A stretch of DNA of 64,000 nt from Solea solea (Eukaryota; Chordata; Actinopteri; Pleuronectiformes; Soleidae): the NCBI RefSeq assembly GCF_958295425.1, contig NC_081149.1, forward strand, positions 18,714,753 through 18,778,752, read 5' to 3'. Within the stretch, counting starts at the first letter, position 1; each line of letters opens with the position of its first letter. Under the pieces are notes generated by a model. The model was not told the origin of the DNA and ran no database searches. It worked only from the letters and a program-made list of their open reading frames with translations. Shown in pieces: positions 27,263-38,655 of the stretch. Both the position numbers and the translations under genes were made by a program.

Positions 27263-30200
27263 GCCAGAATAATGATGAATAACTGTAACTTGACTTCACC
27301 TGTAAATTGTTTTTTTCCTTCTGCAAAACTGCAGACTTATAGGTGTTCAAATTCCAATTTGGCTAATTAACTCTCATTTTCCTGTCAGTAAAACCCACAA
27401 AATATTTTAGTCAGAGTTGAAGATTAAATGTAGAATGCAGATGTGGATGCAACAGTGTTTTAAAGGGCAGTTTCACCCATTTTTGAAGAAAATGAATGAA
27501 GAGGGAACTTTAAATCATTATGATGCTGCTGTGTTTGTTTAATTGGACCAAATTTGTTGTGATCTATGATTTATTTTTTATTTTATGATCTTTTACTAAT
27601 AAAACTTGACAGAAACAGTAGTGTAGGGCTTTTATTTTCAACAGGTGACTTTGACGTCGACTTTTTGTCAAGTTTAATTATTTTGTTCAATCCCAACATC
27701 CTCTGTTGTTGTGGGAACAAGACGTGACAAGACGAATGCAGCCGAAAGGAAATTACCTTCAACCTTCTAAGTTAAAAGACAACTTGCTCTACCACTTATC
27801 CATCAGTCAAGGCTTTGTGCTTTCTTTAAATTTGCTACAAACAGTATTTCCTTGAGAAAATATTCCCATGATAAGTATCAGGAAATGAATCTAATATTAC
27901 ATATAACGCTTGCTATGGAATTGAAGCATATAAATCGAAAATCTGACATCATCTCACTAAAAAAAAACAGGAAACTGTTGAGCTAAATTCATGATTAATC
28001 TCAGGGTTATTTTCTCAGACTTATAAAGATGCAGTTTACAGCAACTTGTCATTTTAGCAACAATCAAAAAAGGTGTTCTCTGACCATATATTTTACCTTG
28101 AACAATGCATATTCATTGCTAACACTTCCTTTTACAGCCCTTCAGTGGATATTTGGGTCAATGCATAATTCTTCCAACCTGTCTCTACAATAATAAAGCA
28201 TGCATAATTGAATTGCACCGCACTGTAAAACTGCACATAAGCATTTCAGAAGTCAAACAGACACGACACATTTACAGTTTACATTTTTCTGGCATAAAAT
28301 TTGACCTTGTCAGGACCAGTAGTCCATAAAACCTGGTCCTAATGAGGTAGAATCTCATTTTTAAAGTTAGACATTAACTGGCTATGGTAAAGGTTAAGGA
28401 TAGCGTTTTTAATAACGCTGTCCGAAATAATGGAAGTCACTGCAGTGTCCTAAGAAGAATAGCTGTGCAAACATGTGTGTGCGTGTGTGTACCTGGTATT
28501 CCTTATGTTGTGGGGACCTACATCTGTTCACACAGTCACATTATGGGGACTTGTCTTCCTTATGGGGACAAAAATCAAATCCCCACAACGTACATTACTA
28601 CATTTTAAGGTGAAGACATGTTTTAAAGTTAGGCTGATGTTAGGGTCAAGGTTAGGATTAGGCCAGTGGTAATTATGGCTAAGGTTAGATTCTTAGTCTC
28701 CAGGAAATAAATGGAATGAATGTCAATGCAATGTCCTCTGAAGTCACAGAAACCTGTGTATGTGTGAGTGTGTTTGTGTTGGTGGGATGGGGCTACAGAA
28801 GGGGCTCCAGACAAGGGGAGAAAGTAGAGCATGTTACAGAGGCACAGATGCATAAAAGAGCTATGCCTGGCCCACATTTAGCTTTTAAGTACTCCCTGCT
28901 ACACTGTTAATACTAAATGATTCAGAGGCAGAGCAACAATCCATCAGCTCTTTGGAGGGTTATTATAAATACATTACTCCCCAACAACCACACCATTTAA
29001 TGCTTTTGTGAAAGACACTTAATATGAAAGACACTTAATTAGCTGCTGGTCCCTGTCACTATGTGGAAATCTCATGCACTTTGCAGCACAATGATGCCAA
29101 ACCTTTCTGTTGTGACCTGAAGACTTGGATGGCATGTTTGGCTTCATGTTGCATGTCAGGTTCCACTCCTCTTCTGCTGTGCGTGCAATACGTGACATAG
29201 ACCTAAGTGGGCCAGGTGAAGTGTCTTACCTCAATAAATGGATAAATAAATGTGTATTCACTGGCAAACTTAAACATCAACAACTTTTTACGTGTTTTCT
29301 GTCCCTTGTTTTTCAGTTGCCGAAGAGATTTACCTCCGTGGACATGAAAGGAGAGATTTCCCGACATAGTTTTGTTGTGTTTTCTCATTGATCTGATATT
29401 GATTCATGTGCACTTAAGCAGCTTAAGTCAAGACTCTCACACCAGAGGTGAAAAAAAGTGGGCCAGAAAAACAGTGAGGCCCCACAGATGCTCTCACTGC
29501 TGGAACAAGCAAACTAAACAAACATACTTGGTTGGCAAATTCCAGCTTGGGTGATCATCATGATGACACAGCACTAGCTGTTTTGAGTTTACTACTTAAG
29601 CTATATTGTCATTGCTTAAGAACCATATTGTGAACTGCATGTTCTGTGCCTCCTCTTTTTTTCAAAAAAAAAAAACAGCCACAGTTTCTGTTTTTTTGTT
29701 TTGTTGATATGTTTTTCTTAAATTGACAAATGTTTTAGGGTAAGTTTGAGGACAGCTTTGAATTGATGTAGGGTACCTTGTCATATGTTGTCATGTCTTA
29801 TTGTCCTCAGAGGGGAAGGTTATTGACCAAATGAAGCAGTGAAATGCATAACCATGTCTTCAAATGTAATACAGAACTTCCTTCATTCATTCACAGTATG
29901 AGTATTCTGATTATTCATTGATACGAACATTAATAAATGTACTAATGAATGAACAAGTCAGATGAACATTATTGTATTACAATTACAGCAGAAAAACATG
30001 TATTTTTCACCACAAATGTGTTGTTACCTGCCCCCAACATATCAGCTCACCTGGAAGTAAATAAAATACTTCTATGTAGAGACTTTTACTGGAATTATCG
30101 GCCTTTGTTATGTGATACGACGTTTACGAAATTGTTTCCAGTCTGACTGAAATGAGACATGCAGACGCCTTTTCTTTCTTTCTTTCTTTCTTTCTTTTTA

Positions 30201-31256
30201 ATCCCTGAGTTGGTACAAATCATCACATGCATGAAAGTTTACACTTTGAATCAGATCAACAGATTAATTTTGCAATTTGTGCTTCTGCACAGCCTTTCGT
30301 GACAGCGTCTGAGTTCTGCACCAGTTCAGAGAAAGGGAATTAAAAACATTCATGTATGTACAGGTCAAATTCTTTAAATGGAGCTTACACGCTTGCTCTC
30401 CTTATTCAGACATAGGCAGCAAATACTTGTGAGAACACAGTGATAAATGGGGAGAAAATTCATGTGATGATTTTATGTAATCCCACCTCTTAAGGGAAGA
30501 GAAGACGAAACATCACCAGAAACAGTTGTATGATCCTGTATTTGAGGATGCGTTTCCTTGTTATCATTGTGCTAATTAAAAGTGTAGCATCAGGCTCAGA
30601 CCTTACTGAATTACTCATGGGCTTCAGAGGATAAATTATTCAGCTCTTCAATTTTGCAGTTGCTGATTTGCTTTGACTGTTTCTCTGAACTTTGACGCCA
30701 CCTGGTGGTGAGTCGATTTGGTTCGGTGTCACAAACGACATACAGAACGATATAACAAGTCTGCGTAACTCAATGTTATTTTTAACCCATTACAACACGT
30801 GACACCTTTTTAAATCCTTTGCTGAAACCGTTTTTGCTTACATGCTAAAAAACTACTCTACCCACAATGCACCACGAAGCATGACCAGGAAATGTAAATT
30901 TGGTCGGCTGGTGCTGTTGTGATGTTGCTACTGTAGCTAAAAACGTGTAGTTTTAGCATGTATTTTATATTCAGACATGTTTAATGCTACTCATGGTGTA
31001 CGTGTTGGGTGCGTTAATAGCTTAAATGTGCGTTATGACTCATGTGCAGCCTTTAATGTATGTGGCGTGCATGGTGTGATTCATTTTATTTGTCACTTGT
31101 CCAATTTTAAAGTGCTAATCGTGGCTAATGACTAAAAAACGCACCACGCATCAGGAGTGTTGAGACACATTCAACTAAGGTTAACAAAGGATAACCTTAT
31201 TAACAAAGGTCGTATCTGGCGTCCCTCTCATGAAGGCTCGCAGGAGTAACGGCGTG
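27263..31256. other. Spacer between prcd and fbf1
   Basis: About 4 kb without a supported gene. It contains a GTGGGGACC/ATGGGGAC repeat-like segment with AAGGTTAGG motifs (about 28310-28700), a direct duplication of GAAAGACACTTAAT at about 29009-29039, and a (TTCT)n microsatellite at 30172-30196. The last 400 bases form the fbf1 promoter region. Confidence 0.55.
30851..30872 (+). promoter_or_regulatory. ZNF143/STAF-like site upstream of fbf1
   Basis: AACTACTCTACCCACAATGC matches the SBS2 layout ACTACnnnnCCCAnnATGC of ZNF143, a common element in constitutive TATA-less promoters. It lies about 455 bases before the fbf1 start codon. Function is inferred from motif and position. Confidence 0.5.
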
Positions 31257-31271
31257 GTTACCAATGGAGAC
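31257..31271 (+). promoter_or_regulatory. RFX X-box-like site of fbf1
   Basis: GTTACCAATGGAGAC is two imperfectly inverted half-sites (GTTACC and GGAGAC) with a 3-base spacer, close to the RFX X-box GTnrCC n(1-3) rGyaAC. It ends 54 bases before the fbf1 ATG. RFX factors drive many ciliary genes, including transition-fibre genes in other animals. Confidence 0.55.
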
Positions 31272-31325
31272 AGGAGACGCCTAATCAGATTTAGCTAGCA
31301 TTAGCTAGCTAGTTGCAGATTCAAT

Positions 31326-34300
31326 ATGGTAAGTTACACCAGAGCCACTGTCATCAACACTGTTTTATCTGTATTTATCTAATATGTTTCTATGTGTCTA
31401 ATATGTATTGGGGTGAGAAAGATTATTTAAAAGCTAAAGCAAGTTTGCAACCATTTTGTGTGGAAGCAAGTGCTTTGTTGATCTGTGCTGATCTGTTATA
31501 TTCCTAAAATAACCCACAGCCTGTTGCTGTAATTCACAGGCTACAAGGCCCAAAGGTAAATCATCAAAAAGTAAGTTACTCCAGCTTTGTTCCCTGTGTT
31601 ATTCTAAATATTCATGAAATAGATGGATGTGCACAATTTGGTGCAATGACAATAAAGCTTTCAGTTCAATTCAGCTAAGTAAAATCGAGTCTCAGTAGAG
31701 TTTAAAATCTGTACATCATGCCCCCCAGATTTTCACTTAAACCCACTCAGCAGATAGATATTAAAGTACAGAGCAAACAGTCACAGAGGAAAAAATAATA
31801 CAATCAACAACCAAACAGGATAAGCACAGTTGTAATTCAACTAATGAAGAATAACAGAGAATAAATCAACAAGAATGTAGCTAAATGTAGCATCTGTGTG
31901 TAACTGATGGTGACTAATATTGTTTGTGTGACTGAACCACAAAAAACATTTGTAGGCAGTCTCTATATAATTTGACAATACTTGAATAAAAAAACAGCAA
32001 AAATACTAGGGATACACGATATTGGACTTTTTTCCGAGATAATATGCATAACTAAAAAATAATCCAGTCATGGGTCGTATAGTATCTCACACACGTACAC
32101 TTTGCTTCTGTTTCATTGTAACATGTATATGAAAACGAGTCACCTAAATTATAATACAGTTACAGACTAGTCTTTATGTTTAAGTTGTGACTTTATGACT
32201 ATCCCAAGGTTCATTCGGAGATGACGATCTCCTTGACAGCTTATTTGATGATAAAAGTAAGTGAACATACTTCTGCAGTATTAACGTTGTTAGTATGGGA
32301 TTATCACTGTAAAGCTCCATGTATTATTTATTTTCTCTCAACAGAACATCCTGTGAGGGGGAAAGCCTCTCGAGACGGGCCCTTAAATCGGTAAGCTGGA
32401 GTTATTATTACAGATCATATTTCTTTACTCTTTTTGTCTACAAGTTAGATGTATGTTTTTTCTCCAGCTCCACTGCCACTGATAACATCTACAGTTTGCT
32501 GGCAGAGGAGGCAAAGAAGGATGGTGGTGACATTGAGGTATTTCATTGACTTCAATTTGTATTTTCGCAACATACATTCTCTCTAAGAGAATTTACATTA
32601 TCAGGTTGAGACCTTGTAATATTTCAGCGAGAAAGACAACCACTTCCATGCACTTGGCAATAGTAGGAAAACAGCTTTTTGACAGGAACCTCGAGCAGAA
32701 CAAGTCTCAAGGTGGGCGGCCATCTGCCTCAACTATTTGTTATGAGGGGAGAGGTAGAAGGAAATGTGTGAGAGATTAGGAAAAAGTTTGTTATGATCAT
32801 ACTGATAATAACAGTGATATGTACGTATTTGGACAGAGATGTGAAAAGATATTCTTTTCACATTTTTACTTTCACTTGTCTTGTTCTTTCTTTCAACTCT
32901 GTCTCAGGACTCAGATGTCTCAGCAGCAGATCCCAAAGACATACTGAAGGACATGAAGGTAGGTTATAATAAATGATGCAGGGCAAAGTTCATTTTTTTG
33001 TTGTTGTTGTTTTTCTATACTTTGTTACAGCTCTACTTTCTTATTTTTCCTGTCTATCCTCTTTAAAGGACATGGACGATATGGATGCTGACCTCTTTCC
33101 ATCAAAGAAAAAGCCCAGTTCGGCGCCTGCGCAAACTAAGCCATTTGGTCATGGTGCATCAAAGAAAGACTCATTGGAGGACAATGTAAAACCAGAGGGA
33201 GGAGGTAATTCGTAACGGAGTGTTCCTGCATAAATTATGTTCTCATTGTTTGTGTCAAACTATTACCAGCTTTGAAGTTTACATTCACTTAACACAGATG
33301 AATCAATCACTGGGGGGAAGAAGCCAAACTCTGCACCTTCGACTTCAGTATCCAACTACAGGAAGATCAGCTTCTCTGGTGAGCGACCTCCCCTATCTCT
33401 AACAGGAGCTTTGTAAAAAAAAAAAAAAAACAAAAAAAAAAAACACTGCACAGCCAAACTGTTGTTTATTGAGAGTTTCACTTTGTTTTTCCTAAACTGC
33501 TACATTAATTCAGACGGTGTTGGCAATAATGAAGGTGCTCAGGCACCACATACTGAAGGTATAATGAGTGTGTTCAGCCTTTAACTTGTAGCTGTGGATC
33601 ATCAGTGTGTAGTTTCAATGGGTATATGTGTGAAAATGAGAGCACCTTTAGCACATTATTAATACAATAGTCTGCCAACTGTAACAGCCTTTGTTGAACT
33701 CACTGTTCCTTACTATAATGTCTTTCTAATATTTTAATGTCCATAAACACGATGAAACCCATTAAGCATCTCATTTCCTGTGCAGATCTTGATGACCCCC
33801 TTGCTGACCTACTCGAGGACTTGCTTCCAGATGAAAACAAGTCGAAAGCTGGCGTGCAGCAGTCCAAACCTGAACCTGAATCAGTGCAACTTCGTCCAAA
33901 ATCTCCGGTCTCCAAGAGTAAATCTTGTGAGCAGCCTCACACCATCGAAAAGTCCTTTTGCTTTTCATTCTTCTGTGTAACTAACAGTAGTGAATATGTG
34001 TGTTTATTCATTGTTTGTCAGCTAAAGCAGCCAAGAAACCAAGTGATCTCACATTTGATGATGATGAGGATGACCTGATGGAGGCACTCGGATTTGACAA
34101 TGATAAAAGCAATCCCAAGAAAAAACAGACTCTGCTTTGGCCCAGCAAGGAAAGGTACAGGAAGAGCTTTGTTTGCACTTTTACTGCCTCACTCTTTTTG
34201 TTATTGTACCTATTTGTAGTGCTTACATCATAAATAATTACTGCCTCAGTGCTTTGGGTGCAGCAAAAAGAACTTGATCTTGTTCTTTCTCATGTGATTT

Positions 34301-37300
34301 GTTTTATTCTTCATGTTTCTTGTTTTTGTAAAGATGACTGCGTCTCTTCCCTTGCTTTGTATCATTACATACAATATTCTTTAAGGTCTTTCTCTGTGTC
34401 CGCCATGTGTTTGATCTCAGGAGTGAACCTCCTCAGAGAGCTCGCACTAGACTGGACGAGATTCTGGAGAGTGGGACTTCACCTCGTCTTCTGGAGCGAC
34501 CACCCACGGGTGAAAAGAAGGAGCTGGTTCTGTCTCAAGAGAAGCAGCAGCAGGAGAAGACTACCAGTGGCAAAGGTAATAGAGATCCAGAGTCCAAGCA
34601 AATACCAAAAGCATGAAATAATCTAAACTATGTTGGTTCACATTTATCAGAAACGCCTATAGAAGATGATCTCACATTTGGATCATATCAGCCCACCTTG
34701 GGATCCACCCCTGAAGGACGTCGCAGACAGTCTGTTAGGTGTGTGTTTGTGTTAAGTCCAAGCTTGTATCTTGGCACAAAATATGCATATGTATGACAGG
34801 AGACATTTTTGTCTTTTCTTATGATTATCAGATTTTCAACAGAGGATATCAGTTCATCTGCCCTGGAAAAGAAATCAAAACCTACTCCCACCGCTCCAGC
34901 TCGACACCGCAGCTCAGGCGACTGGTTAGGCCTCAAGACGAATGATGATATTACCTTTCCAGAGGATGACAACAAAGACATCAAGACTTCACCCGAGTCT
35001 CCAAGGACTCCCTCTTCTCCATTATTGGAGAGAAAGCCCTCCCTGACTGGTAATCATGCCACATCTTCTGCTGGGAAAATGACAGTGGAGATACCAGCGC
35101 CAGCAAAACAAAAGAAATCCGAGGCCCCCACAGTCCAGGCAAAAGAAGGAAATGAGGATGACTGGTTAGCAGGAGCATTGAACAGGAAGAAGGCTCTGTC
35201 AACTTCAAATGCTGAGGCAAAAAGGTCCAAGCAGGATGATTCTTTAGGTCTTGGAGAAGAATTTGATCAGGAGTCATTTGCTAGGTAATGTGGAAGCCAC
35301 ATAATATAATATAATACAATGCAATACAAGGTAGTGATAGATTAAACTTGTTTATCTGATAAAAACCTGCTCTTGTTTCCAGTAAACAAGTCACTGCACA
35401 GGTTGGTAGCAGCAGAGAGGATGCATCTGTTAAAGAAACTGGGTAATGCATTAATTCTTTAAATCAGCTTGATCAATGCAAGTGCATTTTTTCCATCAAT
35501 CTCCTTTTCTTTCATTTAGTACTACCTTTCTTGGACGACCCAGCTCTGCAGCTCAAAAGACCGAGCAAGGTACTCACACAGTCGCACACCCATTCACCAA
35601 AATAGCTACTTTACCACATAAGTATATTAAAAATGTATGAATTCAAATTACAAAACATCCATGTTTTTCTCAGTCATGTGTGTACATACATTATTCTATT
35701 GAAACCCTTCCTCATTGTTGATTATTCATGACATTTTTTAAATAGAGTTTTTGTACAGCATGCTCACAATCCTAATCAATCCTGAACTCGCATTATTTAA
35801 AATCATGTATTCCTCCCCCTTACAGATGCCATTCCCACTCATCCCTCTCTTACAACGCAATCTCCTCCCCTATTTATTGACTGTATACCCACCATCCAGT
35901 CTCACTCCATCTTTATGTCCACCTCACCAACAAATTTGCAAGCTAAAATAGATTTTGGACAAATTCTAAGTTTGTGTCATCCCTCAGATTCTGGTCCCTT
36001 GCCCGTTTGTGCTCATAGCATTAGCCTGCCCCAGTCCAGTAAGGGGTCCAGGGAGATTCCAGAGCCCAGCAAGGCTTCAGATAAAACCCTCCAACTGATG
36101 CTGCTCAACCCCATGTCAACTGCACTGCCCGGCAAAAATGAGTGTTGGTAATCTAAAGGACATGTTTTCAATGACTTTCAGGGAAGTCTTATAATGATAA
36201 GACTTCAACTATGATTACTAATCATATTTCTTTTTCTTATATCCAGCAGTCCCACCGCAAAACACATCAGCTGCTGTCCAGCAACTGGTACTGATGCTTT
36301 TCTGTCACAAAGTTGTCATGATTTGAGACATTTTGTTTGAGGCCTTCTTAATGACTTGTGTATCTTTGGAATAGGTGACATTTCCAGGTGATAGTCTTCA
36401 GCAGCTGCTTCTACAACAGCAGGCAAGAAACCACAAGAGATTTGAAATATGACAACAGGCCCATCATCGGTTTGTTCTTGACCTGCTTATTTCTTTTCCT
36501 ACAGTTGATGCAATCTCAGTTGCTGGGTCTTGGGGGTGTCGTGGATGCAGGAGTCCTGCAAAGACCCAGAGACAAGGAGCATCAACCTGCAGAGTATCAA
36601 GCTTTGCATGTACGCATCGTCCAGCTGGAGGGGCAGGTACGTGGGTGCTCCTGTGTTGATAACAAACACTGCAGTTGGATGTATTTGGCCTAAAATGTAC
36701 AAATTCTACTGTCCAGGTGAAGACGCTGCAGCTGGAGCGAGACCAGAGCCAAATTATGCTAGAGAGTGTCCGGCAGCAGCATAAACAGGATATGGAGCTA
36801 ATGGAGAACACACACAAGTAATTTATTCCTAGCCTCACACACTTTGTATATGTGTTGCGCAAATATGCCACATCTGTGCACATGTTTAACATACTGTACA
36901 TACTCTCACTGGTCACTTTATCAGGACGGGACAATTAAGAAGGGGCAGGAATGGCACCCAGTGTGGTCTTCTGCTGCTGTAGCTCATCTGCTTCAACATT
37001 TGAAACTTTATTTGTGACCGTTGCCTTCCAATCAAACAAGGCAGTTCTCACTAGATATTGTCTCTGATATGCAGTTTGTTAAAGGCAACAAACAGGCCGA
37101 GTTCAAAGTCATTGCAGTTTAACAGGTGTATCTAATAAAGTGGGCAGTGAGAGTGGCTTATGTCTTGTCTTTATGCTTAACACATACTGCAAATGTTCCT
37201 CCACACATCCAGGACTCGTGCAAAGTTGCTCGAGGAATCGGCAGCTCAGAGGGAGACCCGAGCGCGGCAGGACTATGAAGACCTTATGGAGCGCCTTGCC

Positions 37301-38610
37301 ACAGTTACACAAGCTGCTGAGCAGGAACGCTCAGAGCTGCAGGCTCAGTATCATCGCAAACTGGCCCTGGCCCAACAGGAGAGAGACCGTGAGGTGGAGA
37401 GACTCCGAGATCTCCAGAGGTAAATTTGAGAGATCTTTTTTCTTGCAAAAGCAAAGAATAAAGACCAGACAAATCAAACAGAACATTTGCAGTAATTAGA
37501 TGTGCTTTAATGCGTCTGAATTTCAGGGGCCCAATTTGAGAGGAGTGTTTACTGAATTATTATTGATATCCTCAATGAGCAGTACCTAGCTTGCTTAACT
37601 ATTCAAATAAGTCACTAAACCCCAAAATGATCATGTTACTGTTTATTTTATGACAAAAGTGTGACCAAAGAGTTAAACATATTTATCCTCTGTTGCCAAA
37701 AAGAAAATCTATTTCAGAGATGAAGAAAGACCACGAGGACCAGATCCAGAGACTGAAGAAGTTGAAAGCCGAGGAGATTGATGCAGTGACAAGCGCAACA
37801 TCTCAGACCAGGTAAGTCATGGTCAAAGGGACAGTTGTTGTTGAGAAAGACAACATACTTCATTGTCGCTTTTTGTCCACAAATCGAAAATATTAAGTTT
37901 AGTGACATAGAGAAGCAAATAAACCAACCAAGCTGAAACCAACAAGAAAAAACGACTGTCAATGGGATAAATTGATTTGGTCGTCAATTACTAATTGATT
38001 CATTGTTACTTAATTTTTCCCGATCTTTGTTACATTTTACTATTCATGATTTTCCAATGTGTTTGTCCAGGTCTCTTACAGTGGTGATTGAGCAGATGGA
38101 GCAGTTTTCCTCTCGGCTGGGAGAGCTTTCTTCTCGGGTGGAGAGCACACATGAACACACCACCCATGGCCTGGAGCAGGGGGCACGGCACAGAGACGAG
38201 CAGCTGCGAAGTACCTGACACACACACACATGCACACACTTTTACAAATAGGTCAGGACACAAATTCCCTTAGGGCTATAGTTGTATCAAACTGCAAGTG
38301 GGTTAAAGTCATTCTTTAAACGTACTTTCCAGTAATGCAGGAGCGACTGGCCCAGCAGCAGAAAACCATGGCAGAGGAGAGGACCTACCTCAAGGAAATC
38401 ATTTCTAGGATGGACACACAGCTCAATGAGCAGCAGAGACAACTCGAGAAGGTCAGGGTCAAGACAGATATTTAAAAACAGCATTACTTTAACACAACAG
38501 TTTAACCCAAGTACATGCATAAAAAGTATCTGAAACTTAAGCTGATTTTTTTCCCCTCCAAAGACTTTCAGTGTTTCTTTCTAGTTGACATTGCTGTATT
38601 ATTCTGCCTA

Positions 38611-38655
<45 letters not shown>

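Noticed and set aside
36388..36460. Continuation of fbf1 reading frame past CAGCAG into ARNHKRFEI
   Set aside because: Meets a stop quickly and omits the conserved LMQSQLLGL exon; GC-AG splicing explains the data better.
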